Shown: positions 44,536 to 54,625, counted from the stretch's first letter. The stretch is DNA of 64,000 bases from Bacillota bacterium (GCA_023395555.1 JAEWYQ010000054.1:1-64000); one strand, 5' to 3'. The notes: generated from the sequence alone by a model not told the origin. Made by a program: numbers and translations.

Positions 44536-45903
44536 ATGGTTGAATCGGCGATGAAGAAAAAGTTTAATATAAGGCCCTTAGTAGGTTTTCTGCAGCATTC
44601 CGCATTCTGGGAAGGCCCTTGCCGTGCGGGTAAATGGGAAAATCTGCAGCCGGAAGCGGAGAAGGAATGGGCGGCGAATTATTTTGAAGATATCAAGAAG
44701 AAATTAGAGGAGATCATTCCTCAGGTGAATGTAATGGAGCCGATTCCGGTTCCCTACATAGAAAATCTTACGGTTCCCCGGGAGACCTGGGATAGGATTG
44801 AGGAAGATTTAGACCAGACCGATGCCTTTGTTGTTTTCTGCTATCGTGTTCCGAAGCTGGAGAAATACCGGAAAACCACCATTGTATTTTCCAACGGCAA
44901 TGAGGGAGCCGACCTGTGCGCATATAACAGAAGCATTGGGGTAGAAGCATACAATGCCATTGACATGGAGGATCTGAATGATATTCTTCATGGCCTGTGG
45001 GTTCGCAAGTGCATTGCCAATACCAAGGCGCTGATCCTGACTGCCGGGCAGGTGCCGACCTATGGCATCCAGAGCAATATCCGCGATATTGAATACCTGA
45101 GAAGGGAATATGGCTTTGAGGTTCTCAAGCTTCCTTTCAAAGATATTTTCGCCTATATGGACCGGGTGGACGAGGCCGAGGCGGAGAAGATCGCCGAAGA
45201 GCTCCTTGCCAATTCCAAGGATACCAAGGTGAATACAGAATGGTTTATCAATGATATTAAATATTATCTTGCGGCAAAGGCTATGATGGAATTCTACGGA
45301 TGCAATGCATTTTCCACCGCTTGTATTGAGCTGTGTGCATCCAGGGTGCCCCAGGAACGCAAATTTACCCCCTGCGTCTGCCACTCCCTGCTGAAAGCAC
45401 AGGGAATTCCCAGTGCCTGCGAAGAGGATTTAAATGCGGTAATGGCTATGATGGTATTAACCTACGGATCGGGCCGTTCCGCCTTCATGGGCAATCCCTT
45501 TCTGCAATCGCCTGAGATATTGTCGATTCACCATGCGGTTCCGGCCCTTAAGATGAACGGCTTTGATAAGGATGATCTGGATTACAGCTTATGGGCATTT
45601 ACCGGCCAGGGCTTCGGCGGAAAGCTGCAGATCGCTTTTGAACAGAATGAGGACAAGTATGTTACCTTTGGACGCTTCAATCCCGGAGGAAATAAGATGG
45701 TGGTCAAGGTGGGCGAGGTCGTTCGTTCCGAGTTCAGGCAGTATTACTGCAGCCCCCATTATTTCATTAAAATAGAAAATGGCCGCGATTATATGCACAA
45801 TCTGGCTGATTTTGGTCATCACCAGGTGCTGGTATTCGGAGATCAGGTTAAGATGGTCAGAAAGATAGCCAGATTTATGGGATTTGAAGTGGTAGAGGGC
45901 TAG
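44536..45903 (+). CDS. L-fucose/L-arabinose isomerase-like protein
   Basis: This 455-residue protein has the isomerase family fold, seen as an N-terminal domain (TDAFVVFCYR; YGIQSNIRDIEYLRREYGFEVL) and a C-terminal FucI/AraA domain (ASRVPQERKFTPCVCHSLL; CEEDLNAVMAMMVLTYGSGRSAFMGNP; LGHHQVL-type ending at FGHHQVLVFGD). It is expected to isomerise a released 6-deoxy or pentose sugar, but fuculokinase and fuculose-phosphate aldolase are absent nearby. AGGAGGATAAAATC precedes the start. It overlaps nothing and ends where the next frame begins. Confidence 0.75.
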   Translation: MVESAMKKKFNIRPLVGFLQHSAFWEGPCRAGKWENLQPEAEKEWAANYFEDIKKKLEEIIPQVNVMEPIPVPYIENLTVPRETWDRIEEDLDQTDAFVVFCYRVPKLEKYRKTTIVFSNGNEGADLCAYNRSIGVEAYNAIDMEDLNDILHGLWVRKCIANTKALILTAGQVPTYGIQSNIRDIEYLRREYGFEVLKLPFKDIFAYMDRVDEAEAEKIAEELLANSKDTKVNTEWFINDIKYYLAAKAMMEFYGCNAFSTACIELCASRVPQERKFTPCVCHSLLKAQGIPSACEEDLNAVMAMMVLTYGSGRSAFMGNPFLQSPEILSIHHAVPALKMNGFDKDDLDYSLWAFTGQGFGGKLQIAFEQNEDKYVTFGRFNPGGNKMVVKVGEVVRSEFRQYYCSPHYFIKIENGRDYMHNLADFGHHQVLVFGDQVKMVRKIARFMGFEVVEG

Positions 45904-45980
45904 TGCGCTGTTCCGCTCATAATCAGCTCCGAGCAGTAAACTGGTCTTCTTCCTTGCATTGTAAATGTTGGAAAGGCGTG

Positions 45981-47141
45981 ATGATTGGTATGGTATATTT
46001 GAATCATGGAGCAACTTCCTATCCCAAACCGGCAGAAGTAATTCAAAGTGTTACCCGTTGTATTGAAGAACCGCCTCAGTCCCAGTACCGGGGAAATGCC
46101 GTTACCGGGGCTGGGAAGGACATCATAAAGCTGTGCAGGGAGAATCTTGCACAGCTGTTTCAGATTGGGGAACCGGAGCGCATCTATTTTACCAGCGGTT
46201 CCACTCAGGCATTAAATATGGCTATTCTCGGCTTAAGAAGCAGCAGGCGGGGAATTGTGATCACTGCCACGGAGCACAATGCGGTTCTGCGTACCATTGC
46301 GGACGGTCTTGTGAAGGAGCTGCAGCATGGGGCGTATGAGCTTACTACAGTGCCCTGCGATGAAAGCGGCTATATCGACATGGCGAGGATGAAGCAGGCC
46401 ATCACCCGGGATACTGCTCTGGTAGTGGTGAACCACAGTTCCAATGTGACCGGAGCGGTGCAGGAGCTGGAAATCATAGGAGAGTGGACCTCCGAGGCGG
46501 GCGCCTGTTTTCTGGTAGATGCATCCCAGTCGGCGGGAGCCCTGCCCATTGATGTGGAACGAATGCATATTGATCTGCTTGCCTTTACGGCCCACAAGGG
46601 TTTATACGGTATCGAAGGCTGCGGAGGGCTTTATATCAGGAAGAGTATTACTCTTCGGCCCATCTTGTTTGGGGGCACCGGAACGGACAGCAGGACGATG
46701 ATTCCCAAGGAACCCTTCTATGAGGTGGGAACAGCGAATCTGCCGGGGATTGCAGGTTTAAATGCAGGGGTGGAATATATTCTGCGTATCGGCCTTACCC
46801 GTATTATGGAGAAGGAAGCAAGGCTGATGGGCCTCCTGTACCGCGGCTTAAAGGAGTGCGAAGGAGTAATGGTATATGCGGGCAGGCAGCCGGGAGGCAC
46901 CGCATTAAGCTTTAATATCCGGAACATGGAGCCTTCTGATATCGGTTATATCCTATCCGGTACCTATGGAATTATTATTAGGACAGGACTTCACTGCTCC
47001 CCGCTGATACACCGGTATCTGGGAACAGAAAAAAGGGGAACCGTGCGGGTGAGTATATCCTATTCCACGACAGAAGAGGAGATAGATATTTTTCTTAATG
47101 CGATAAAGGAGATCACAGCCAGTCTGTCCCGGCAGTTATAG
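45981..47141 (+). CDS. Class V aminotransferase (cysteine-desulfurase-like)
   Basis: This 386-residue PLP enzyme has the fold signature STQALNMAILGL, the PLP-binding HKGLYGIEGCGGLY lysine block near residue 204 (TAHKGLYG), and an active-site-type segment RTGLHCSPLIH that carries a cysteine near the end, as in NifS-like proteins. It resembles the EF2568/TIGR01977 group found in selenium-linked clusters, but no selenium genes adjoin. The location inside a glycan operon is unexpected. ATG 45981 follows GAAAGG with 4-bp spacing; an ATG three codons later is possible. Confidence 0.75.
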   Translation: MIGMVYLNHGATSYPKPAEVIQSVTRCIEEPPQSQYRGNAVTGAGKDIIKLCRENLAQLFQIGEPERIYFTSGSTQALNMAILGLRSSRRGIVITATEHNAVLRTIADGLVKELQHGAYELTTVPCDESGYIDMARMKQAITRDTALVVVNHSSNVTGAVQELEIIGEWTSEAGACFLVDASQSAGALPIDVERMHIDLLAFTAHKGLYGIEGCGGLYIRKSITLRPILFGGTGTDSRTMIPKEPFYEVGTANLPGIAGLNAGVEYILRIGLTRIMEKEARLMGLLYRGLKECEGVMVYAGRQPGGTALSFNIRNMEPSDIGYILSGTYGIIIRTGLHCSPLIHRYLGTEKRGTVRVSISYSTTEEEIDIFLNAIKEITASLSRQL

Positions 47142-47215
47142 TGCGGTCCGGCAGCCGGTTACTGGCTGGACAGGACGGATTTTGCGGGGAGCATTGGCAG
47201 GGAGGAACATTCATA

Positions 47216-47500
47216 ATGAAGGTACTGGATAAACAGGAATCAATAGAGCTATGTACAGAATCGGGCTGGAATGCTTATGATTTAACCGTAGATGAACACA
47301 TTGACAAGGATACAATCAAGAGGCTGGGGAGTCTGGGATTTCTCACCTATTTGGGAATGCTGAGCCAGCCCTTTTACAGAATAGAGCGGGAGCATTATAT
47401 GATTAAGGGCCTGGAAGGGAGCCGCAGCATAAGAGTAGCCATGCTGAATGGAGAGGAAGAGATTCTGGAGCGAGTCACCGAGCTGTTAGATGAATTATGA
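47216..47500 (+). CDS. Small conserved-type protein of unknown function (94 residues)
   Basis: The protein is MKVLDKQESIELCTESGW... with a charged middle (DEHIDKDTIKRLGSLG) and a basic segment HYMIKGLEGSRSIRVAML. It contains two short amphipathic helices and no membrane span. GGAGG lies 10 bp before the ATG. It follows the aminotransferase by 74 bp and may be its partner. I recall similar small proteins in clostridia but no function. Confidence 0.65.
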   Translation: MKVLDKQESIELCTESGWNAYDLTVDEHIDKDTIKRLGSLGFLTYLGMLSQPFYRIEREHYMIKGLEGSRSIRVAMLNGEEEILERVTELLDEL

Positions 47501-47681
47501 TGGTATATGCTGCCGGTATGATATGGGTATGAACGGCGCATGCGAAGAATGTTATGTGCCGGGATGTTATGTGTCAAGAATATTATATGTCAGGAGTGTT
47601 GTAAATAAAGAATACTATATGTACAGAATGGTGCATGAAAAAAAGAAAGACATTGGGTGTACAGAAATGGAGGAAGGAACG

Positions 47682-49046
47682 ATGGAGAAGAGAGCCCCAC
47701 GTGAAATGACGGGAGCAGAATTAAAGTCGATGTTAAAAAGCAGTGTTAATTTTAAGAGCCTGGGAGGGATGAAGTGTGAAGAGCTGAATCTGCCTCCCGA
47801 GGACAAGCAGTGGTGGAGAGATGCCAAGATCGGTATGTTTATCCATTGGGGCCTGTATTCCATACTGGGCCGCGGGGAGTGGGTGCGGTTTAATGAGCAG
47901 CTTCCCAAGGAAGAGTATGAAGCCCTGGCGGATGGGTTCATTCCCCAGGATTTTCAGATGAAGGAATGGACGGATCTTGCAAAGGATTTTGGCGCCAGAT
48001 ATGCGGTGATGGTTACCAGGCATCACGATGGCTTCGCGCTGTGGAACAGTGAGGGGAGCTATGAGCATTTCACCTCTTACCATCGCGGAGCACACAGAGA
48101 CTTTGTTAAAGAATATATAGATGCCTGCCGTGAAGCAGGACTCAGGGTGGGGCTGTATTATTCGCCCATGGACTGGAGGTTTCCCGGATATTTTCATCCG
48201 AAGGAGCAGCCGGAGAACGCCGCTTTAATGAAGGAGCAGTGTTACAGACAGGTAGAGGAGCTGTGCGGTAATTACGGCCCTGTGGATATCCTCTGGTACG
48301 ACGGAGGATGGCTTGCGCATCAGGGAAGTGATACCTCCAGCGCCTGGTTCTGGGAGCCGGTGAAATTAAATAAGAGGGTCCGCAGTTATAATCCGAAGAC
48401 ATTAATTAATCCCCGTTCCGGATGGGAAGGTGATTTCTACTGTGATGAGGGTTCCCACGAGATTAATGGTAAGATCATTCCTGTTCCCTGGGAAAAAAAT
48501 ATGTGTGTCTGCTCCGGAAGCTCCTGGGGCTGGATGCCGGATGATCCCGTGTCTGACTTTGACTGGCTGATCCGCATGATGGTGAATGTTATGTGCAGAG
48601 GAGGCAACTGGCTGGTGAATATAGGACCTGACAGGAACGGAAAGGTATCTTCTGAAATCAGGAACCGGATGAAGGAGGTGGGAGCTTGGCTGGGTCAATA
48701 CGGTGACAGTATCTACGGCACTAAGGCAGGTCCGTTTGAGCCTGTCGACAATGTATATGGAAGCACCTGCAAAGAGGACAGGATATTCCTGCATATCTTG
48801 GATACCGAGGCGTTCCGTAAGGAAACTCTTCCTGAGGCGGAAGGAAATCAGGTCTTAAATATCACCCTGTGGGACGGTACGCCGTTACAATGGGAGGCCT
48901 CGGAGAGGGGAATCAGAATACGGCTTCCGGAGAGTGTCAGCACACTGGATTGTAAGAAGGAACCGGATCTCATTGTTGTGATACAGATGAGGGATAAGAT
49001 ACAGGCTTCTGCCAACATGGACGTGTATTTCACCGGTAAGGAATAA
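47682..49046 (+). CDS. GH29 family alpha-L-fucosidase
   Basis: This 454-residue enzyme shows the GH29 block DAKIGMFIHWGLYSI near 40-54, the HHDGFALW motif near 108-115, and nucleophile Asp207 in DILWYDGG. Members hydrolyse alpha-L-fucosides with retention; the sub-group (broad, or alpha-1,3/4) cannot be fixed here. No signal peptide, so it is intracellular. ATG 47682 is chosen because GGAGG sits 8 bp upstream; the frame remains open further upstream without support. Confidence 0.9.
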   Translation: MEKRAPREMTGAELKSMLKSSVNFKSLGGMKCEELNLPPEDKQWWRDAKIGMFIHWGLYSILGRGEWVRFNEQLPKEEYEALADGFIPQDFQMKEWTDLAKDFGARYAVMVTRHHDGFALWNSEGSYEHFTSYHRGAHRDFVKEYIDACREAGLRVGLYYSPMDWRFPGYFHPKEQPENAALMKEQCYRQVEELCGNYGPVDILWYDGGWLAHQGSDTSSAWFWEPVKLNKRVRSYNPKTLINPRSGWEGDFYCDEGSHEINGKIIPVPWEKNMCVCSGSSWGWMPDDPVSDFDWLIRMMVNVMCRGGNWLVNIGPDRNGKVSSEIRNRMKEVGAWLGQYGDSIYGTKAGPFEPVDNVYGSTCKEDRIFLHILDTEAFRKETLPEAEGNQVLNITLWDGTPLQWEASERGIRIRLPESVSTLDCKKEPDLIVVIQMRDKIQASANMDVYFTGKE

Positions 49047-49089
49047 AGATAGCAGCTCTTTGGGCTGAGATAATCATAGGAGGGAACTC

Positions 49090-51108
49090 ATGAAATACGG
49101 AGTATCATATTATCCCGAGCATAAAACAGAGGAAGATCTGAGGCATGATATGCAGCTTTTGAAGGAAGCGGGCATTAACACAGTGCGAATGGGAGAGTTT
49201 TCCTGGTGCAGAATGGAACCGGAGGAAGGAGTATATGACTTTGAGTGGCTGAAGGAAGCGGTGGATGAACTTGGCAAATCAGGAATCAATACGGTGCTTT
49301 GTACTCCCACGGCATGTCCTCCGGCCTGGCTTATCTGCAAATATCCCGATATGCTATATACGGACAATCGGAGGATACGCCGCCCCTTTGGAGGGAGAAG
49401 GCATTACTGCTATAACAACGAGGATTACAGAAGGTACAGCGTGAAAATCGCCGGAGAGCTTAGCAGGGCATTTGAAGGCAATCCCTATATTGCCGGGGTG
49501 CAGATCGATAACGAACCGGCCCAGGAGGGGACCGGGAGATGTGCCTGCCCGGTGTGTCAGCAGAATTTCAGTAGCTGGCTTAAGGCGAAATATGAGAGTA
49601 TTGAGGAATTTAATCGTAGAAGCGGAGCCATATTCTGGTCTCAGGAATATCAGAGCTTTGATCAAATTCCCATTCCAGTGAATACCATAGAGCCAGGTGC
49701 CCAGCAGCAGATAAACGCATACTATGAAAACCCCACGGTAAGGCTTGAATTTGAACGATTTTCCAGCGCGTCTCAGAAGCAGTATCAGGATCTTCAGGCA
49801 GAGGTAATACGCCGATCTCTGAAAGTACCGGTAACAACCAATGGAACCGGCCTTGCTACCAACAGCATTGACTATTTTGACAGCACAGAGAATTTAGATT
49901 GTTATGCCTTTGATTACTATCCCGGATTAAGAGATGCTAAGGTGGATTCCTTTCCCTATGCCTTTGCCAGGGGGATTAAGGCGGATACTCCCTTCTGGGT
50001 TCTGGAGTTTATGTCAGGAGGAGGCCACCGTCTGGGTGGGAGCGGAAGAATGCAGCCCAATCCGGGGGCACTGAAGCAGGCGGTAGTACATTCCATGGCA
50101 CATGGCGGGGAGATGATGCTGCACTTCCAGTTCCGTACCTATCCCTTTGGCGCAGAACAGCTCAATTATGCCATTGTGGACATGGACGGCGTTCCAAGAC
50201 GAAGATACAGGGAGATGCAGGAGACGGCGGAGCTGCTGAAAAAGCTGGAGCCCATCGAAGCCTCCGGTTTTTATAAGGAGGCAGCCGTATGCTTCGATTA
50301 TGCTTCCCATTGGGCATTGCGGATTAAGCCGGTGAATGATCCTGATTTTCATTATGTGGACTATTGCGGCAAGATGTACAAAATGCTGGAGCAGGCTGGG
50401 GTAAACGCCGATGTGGTATCCCTGGACGGAGACTGGTCCTCCTATAAGGTGATCATTTTTCCCGCAACCATCATCATGAGCAGGCAGCAGCAGAATAAGC
50501 TCAGGGCCTATGTGGAAAATGGGGGGACAGCAATTGCAACCTTCCTTACCTCGGTGAAGAACCCGGATAATGTGGGATTTACAGATCCTTTACCGGCAGG
50601 GCTTACGGATGTGTTTGGATGCAGCGTGGAAGAAGTGGAGCCGGTATTTGGGAAGAATCATACAAAGCTTGCGGTTCGTGCGGATAAAAGAGAATGGACG
50701 GCCGATGACGCCATCTGGAGCGAGCTGCTGGGAGGAGCTTCCGAGGCAATTGGAACCTATCAGGAGGATTATAAAACAGGAAATAAGGTAATATCTTCTT
50801 ATCCCTATGGAAAAGGGCGCGCGGTATACATAGGAACAGATCTGCCGGCAGAGGTCTGTCAGGCTCTATTGGAAGATATCCTGCAGGAGACCGGAGTTAA
50901 GCAGACGAAGATGGAAAGGGAAGACGGAGTAGAAGTCGTAACCAGACGGGGCGAGATCCAGGATTATATCTTCCTGTTTAACTTTACAGCAAGGGAAACC
51001 AGGGTAACCCTGCCGGATGGCTGGAAGGATTATATGACAGGGAGAGACCTTGGAAAGAGCTGTGAGATCCCGCGAAACGGTATACTGATTGCAATAGCGC
51101 CCAAATAA
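49090..51108 (+). CDS. GH42 family beta-galactosidase
   Basis: This 672-residue enzyme has the GH42 layout: TIM barrel with RMGEFSWCRMEPEEG, acid/base Glu142 in QIDNEP, Cys-rich site near RCACPVCQQ (zinc ligands typical of GH42), nucleophile Glu306 in WVLEFMSG, a middle trimerisation domain with VIIFPATIIMS, and a beta C-terminal domain. It releases terminal beta-galactose from oligosaccharides. AGGAGGGAACTC gives the start. It is 43 bp downstream of the fucosidase. Confidence 0.92.
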   Translation: MKYGVSYYPEHKTEEDLRHDMQLLKEAGINTVRMGEFSWCRMEPEEGVYDFEWLKEAVDELGKSGINTVLCTPTACPPAWLICKYPDMLYTDNRRIRRPFGGRRHYCYNNEDYRRYSVKIAGELSRAFEGNPYIAGVQIDNEPAQEGTGRCACPVCQQNFSSWLKAKYESIEEFNRRSGAIFWSQEYQSFDQIPIPVNTIEPGAQQQINAYYENPTVRLEFERFSSASQKQYQDLQAEVIRRSLKVPVTTNGTGLATNSIDYFDSTENLDCYAFDYYPGLRDAKVDSFPYAFARGIKADTPFWVLEFMSGGGHRLGGSGRMQPNPGALKQAVVHSMAHGGEMMLHFQFRTYPFGAEQLNYAIVDMDGVPRRRYREMQETAELLKKLEPIEASGFYKEAAVCFDYASHWALRIKPVNDPDFHYVDYCGKMYKMLEQAGVNADVVSLDGDWSSYKVIIFPATIIMSRQQQNKLRAYVENGGTAIATFLTSVKNPDNVGFTDPLPAGLTDVFGCSVEEVEPVFGKNHTKLAVRADKREWTADDAIWSELLGGASEAIGTYQEDYKTGNKVISSYPYGKGRAVYIGTDLPAEVCQALLEDILQETGVKQTKMEREDGVEVVTRRGEIQDYIFLFNFTARETRVTLPDGWKDYMTGRDLGKSCEIPRNGILIAIAPK

Positions 51109-51127
51109 CAGAGAGGTGACAGATAGG

Positions 51128-53431
51128 ATGAATATTATCAGAGTAGTGGGGAGTCCGGAGGGGAAATGTCCTATGCCGGGCAGGATAATCAGTACGGAAA
51201 TTACTCCGGATAAGGTAATTGTGCAGGATAAAAGTGCCCCCATAAGCTTCAACAACAGCGGAGCACTGCTGCAGGAGGAATGGAAGCTTATTCCTAAGGA
51301 TATCTATCGCTATTCCATAGATGGAAAGGCGGAGCTTGTAACCAGGAAGACCATTGACGGAGAGCGTGTCTTCGTAGAAAATGCCAGGAATGTGTGTATA
51401 GGAAGCGCCTATGAAGGAAAGCTGGTATTCTCCATCACGCCCCAGGAAAGGATATTGGGCCTGGGTCAGCATGAGGATGGGATCAGTAATTATCGGAACT
51501 GTACTCAGCATCTGTATCAGAACAACATGCAGATTCCCATGCCGGTCTTCGTCTCCACCAATAATTATGCCGTGGTGCTGGACGCGGAATGCCTGATGAT
51601 CTATAAAGAGAAGGACAATAAAATTACCATTACCTTAGATGCGGCAGAGCGGATTGATTATTATGTAATACAGGGCCAAAGCTTAGAGGAGGTAGGAAGG
51701 GGCATTCGTAAATTAACGGGAAAGGCGCCGCTTCTGCCTCTCTGGGCTTATGGTTACATCCAATCGAGGGAACGCTACAAAACCCAGGAGCAGGTTCTGG
51801 AAATTGCAGAGGAATTTAAGAAACGCAAAATCCCCGTATCCTGTCTGGTGCAGGACTGGATGACCTGGGAGGAAGGGAAATGGGGCAACAAGCGCCTGGA
51901 TAAAAAACGTTTTCCGAATGTGAAGGAAATGACAGAAAAGCTTCATAAAGAGGGAATTGCCTATATGTTCTCCGTGTGGCCCAATATGAACAAGGGTTGC
52001 GAGGATAATCAGGAGATGCTGGATGCAGGAAAGCTGTATGCGAATCTATCCACGTATGATGCTTTTGATGAAGAAGCCAGGCAGCTTTACTGGAAGCAGT
52101 GTGAGAGGGAGATTTACTCGGGAGGCACGGACGCTTGGTGGTGTGATTCTACGGAGCCTTTCACTCCTGATTGGGGAGGCATAGAGAAAAAAAGCGATAC
52201 GGAACGGTATGAACTCGCGAAAGAATCCCTCACAAAATATATGGATGCCAGACAGGCTAACAGTTTCGCTCTCTGCCATGCCAAAGGAATGCACGATAAT
52301 CAGCGTAAATCCGCTTCTTATAAAGAGAAGAGGGTGGTGAATCTGACCCGCTCCGGTTATCCTTCCATACAGAAATACGGTGCGATTCTGTGGTCGGGTG
52401 ATATTATGGCCACCTGGGATATCTATCGGAAACAGATCATAGAGGGCCTGCAGATGAGCGCCAGCGGAATTCCTTATTGGACGTTGGACATCGGAGCATT
52501 TTTTACAGGTAATCTGAACGCCTGGAAGAGGTTCAGCGGTGCACAGGAAGGCGCCCAGCCCTGGTTCTGGCATGGGTTATACGAGGACGGTGTTGCGGAT
52601 AAGGGTTACTGTGAGCTTTATGTACGCTGGCTCCAATACGGCACCTTCCTGCCGGTCATGCGTTCCCATGGAACGGATACCCCAAGAGAACCCTGGAATT
52701 TTGAAAAATCCGGGCAGGTATATTATGACACTATACTAAAATACATACAATTGCGTTACCGTCTGCTCCCGTATATTTATAGCCTGGCAAACAGGATATA
52801 TGAAGAGGATGCCGCTATGATGGGATGGTTGGTGTTTTCCTATCAGGGGGACAAGAAGGCGGAGGGTATCACCGATGAATATTTGTTCGGAGACTTCTTA
52901 GTATGTCCGGTGACTTCCCCCATGGAATATGTTGCGGGCAATGTAAGGATAGAAGCCCCGCAGACCAGAGAGGTCTATCTGCCGAAGGGTAACGGCTGGT
53001 ACGATTATGAAAGCGGTCAGTGGTATCCCGGCGGAACGGCTTTAGAAGCCGCGGCCCCTGTCTCTAAAATGCCGTTGTATATACGGGATGGAAGCATCCT
53101 GACCATTAACCGGGATACCTCCGGCTGCAATTTATATGAGGAACAGAGGCCGGAGGAGATAGGGATAGAAATCTTTGCCGGAAGAGACGGGCAGTTTACC
53201 TATTATCTGGATCAAGGCAATGGATATGGCTACCAAAAGGGCGATAAAACAGAGATATGTCTGGAATGGAAAGAAAATGAACAAATTCTTTGCATCGGAA
53301 AGGCAGAAGGCACTTACGGATATCCTGAAAAAATCACGATCCGTCTTCATAAACAGGATGGAGGCATAGTGGAAAAAGAAACAGCATATAGCGGCGAAAA
53401 AACATTTGTTTCATTTGTGCCCGGTCTTTGA
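51128..53431 (+). CDS. GH31 family alpha-glycosidase (alpha-xylosidase-type)
   Basis: This 767-residue enzyme has the GH31 beta-sandwich, TIM barrel and C-terminal beta domains. Nucleophile Asp340 lies in WWCDSTEP and the acid/base Asp425 in WSGDI, followed by SASGIPYWTLDIGAF. The AWWxDxTEP form occurs in Xyl31A/BoGH31-like alpha-xylosidases and some transglucosylases rather than in classical alpha-glucosidases, so alpha-xyloside is my preferred substrate (inference). Start is ATG 51128 behind GAGGTG; a GTG 12 bp earlier is less likely. Last gene before a terminator. Confidence 0.85.
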   Translation: MNIIRVVGSPEGKCPMPGRIISTEITPDKVIVQDKSAPISFNNSGALLQEEWKLIPKDIYRYSIDGKAELVTRKTIDGERVFVENARNVCIGSAYEGKLVFSITPQERILGLGQHEDGISNYRNCTQHLYQNNMQIPMPVFVSTNNYAVVLDAECLMIYKEKDNKITITLDAAERIDYYVIQGQSLEEVGRGIRKLTGKAPLLPLWAYGYIQSRERYKTQEQVLEIAEEFKKRKIPVSCLVQDWMTWEEGKWGNKRLDKKRFPNVKEMTEKLHKEGIAYMFSVWPNMNKGCEDNQEMLDAGKLYANLSTYDAFDEEARQLYWKQCEREIYSGGTDAWWCDSTEPFTPDWGGIEKKSDTERYELAKESLTKYMDARQANSFALCHAKGMHDNQRKSASYKEKRVVNLTRSGYPSIQKYGAILWSGDIMATWDIYRKQIIEGLQMSASGIPYWTLDIGAFFTGNLNAWKRFSGAQEGAQPWFWHGLYEDGVADKGYCELYVRWLQYGTFLPVMRSHGTDTPREPWNFEKSGQVYYDTILKYIQLRYRLLPYIYSLANRIYEEDAAMMGWLVFSYQGDKKAEGITDEYLFGDFLVCPVTSPMEYVAGNVRIEAPQTREVYLPKGNGWYDYESGQWYPGGTALEAAAPVSKMPLYIRDGSILTINRDTSGCNLYEEQRPEEIGIEIFAGRDGQFTYYLDQGNGYGYQKGDKTEICLEWKENEQILCIGKAEGTYGYPEKITIRLHKQDGGIVEKETAYSGEKTFVSFVPGL

Positions 53432-53445
53432 CCGGGCTTTCTTTT
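53419..53445 (+). terminator. Terminator of the glycan locus
   Basis: GCCCGGTC (53419-53426) and GACCGGGC (53430-53437) form a perfect 8-bp stem with loop TTT, then TTTCTTTT. It overlaps the GH31 stop codon. Confidence 0.9.
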
Positions 53446-53578
53446 GGTAAAAGGACATAAATTTATTAGATTTGTTCACAAAATTTTCGTATTTATTGTG
53501 TATGATAATTTTTATTGAGGAATTGATTTGCTTGTAGGGATAAATGTTAAAAATCAAAATGATAAGGAGGAAATGATT

Positions 53579-54625
53579 TTGATTGAAGTAAAAAATTTGG
53601 TAAAGCGCTACGGAAATCATACCGCGGTGGATCACCTGTCCTTCACCGTTGAGAAAGGACAAATTCTTGGGTTTCTGGGGCCCAATGGAGCAGGAAAGAC
53701 AACTACCATGAACATTATCACCGGCTACCTGACCGCAACGGAAGGATCGGTCACGGTCAACGGAGTGGATGTGGCTGAGGAGCCGGAAGAGGTCAAGAAA
53801 ATGATCGGCTATCTGCCGGAGTTCCCGCCCCTTTATCCTGATATGACGGTACGGGAATATCTTAACTTTGCGGCGGAGCTTAAGAAGATCAAAAAGACGG
53901 AAAGGAAGCAGATGGTTCAGGAGGCTATGGACGCAACCATGATCACCCCTATGGCGGATCGTCTGATCCGGCATCTGTCCAAGGGCTACAAACAGAGAGT
54001 AGGCCTGGCCCAGGCAATCCTGGGTTATCCGGAATTGATTATTTTGGACGAGCCTACGGTAGGACTGGACCCAAAGCAGATCATCGAAATCCGTGAGCTC
54101 ATTAAGGAATTGAGCAAAAAGCATACAATTATCCTCAGTTCCCATATCATGCAGGAGGTCAGTGCGGTGTGCGACACGGTAATGATCATAGATAGGGGTA
54201 CCCTGATTCTCAGCGACAAACCGGAGAATCTAAGCTACCGCCTGGGAGCCACCGGAGGGCTTCGTTTGTCTGTGAAAGGGGATAAAACCACGATTATAAA
54301 TGCGTTAAGGAAAGTCAGGGGAATCAAGAAGATCAAGGAGCATCCGATGATAAGCGAGGGAGTTGTTGAACTCATGGTCTTCTGTGATGAGAAGGATGAC
54401 ATCCGGGAAGAGGTATTCCATACCATGAGCCAGGCCGGAACTCCGATTCTGGAGATGCAGAGCATCCGTATGAGCCTGGAGGATATCTTCCTGAAGGTTA
54501 CCAACAAGGAGAAGCCCACACCCATAGAGCTGGATGCACCGCCTGCCCTGGAGGAAGAAGCAGAAGACGGGGCGGAAGAGATTATCATAAACAGGGAGGA
54601 AGACGAAGATGCTGGCGATTTATAA
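53579..54625 (+). CDS. ABC transporter ATP-binding protein (GldA-like)
   Basis: This 348-residue ATPase has Walker A GPNGAGKTT, signature LSKGYKQRVGLAQAI, Walker B LIILDEPTVGLDP, and the switch His in SSHIM. The acidic tail (about 320-348) is rich in Glu. TTG 53579 is preferred as start because AAGGAGG lies 8 bp upstream and family members begin MIEVKNLVKRYG; an ATG two codons earlier is too close to the site. It forms an exporter with the permease that overlaps its 3' end by 17 bp. Confidence 0.88.
   Translation: MIEVKNLVKRYGNHTAVDHLSFTVEKGQILGFLGPNGAGKTTTMNIITGYLTATEGSVTVNGVDVAEEPEEVKKMIGYLPEFPPLYPDMTVREYLNFAAELKKIKKTERKQMVQEAMDATMITPMADRLIRHLSKGYKQRVGLAQAILGYPELIILDEPTVGLDPKQIIEIRELIKELSKKHTIILSSHIMQEVSAVCDTVMIIDRGTLILSDKPENLSYRLGATGGLRLSVKGDKTTIINALRKVRGIKKIKEHPMISEGVVELMVFCDEKDDIREEVFHTMSQAGTPILEMQSIRMSLEDIFLKVTNKEKPTPIELDAPPALEEEAEDGAEEIIINREEDEDAGDL

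Noticed and set aside
47501..47681. Short imperfect ATGTTATGTG-like repeats before the GH29 gene
   Set aside because: Too short and irregular to call; possibly only AT-rich promoter sequence.
53411..54145. 244-codon reverse frame over the ABC ATPase start
   Set aside because: The Walker motifs on the plus strand settle the coding strand.
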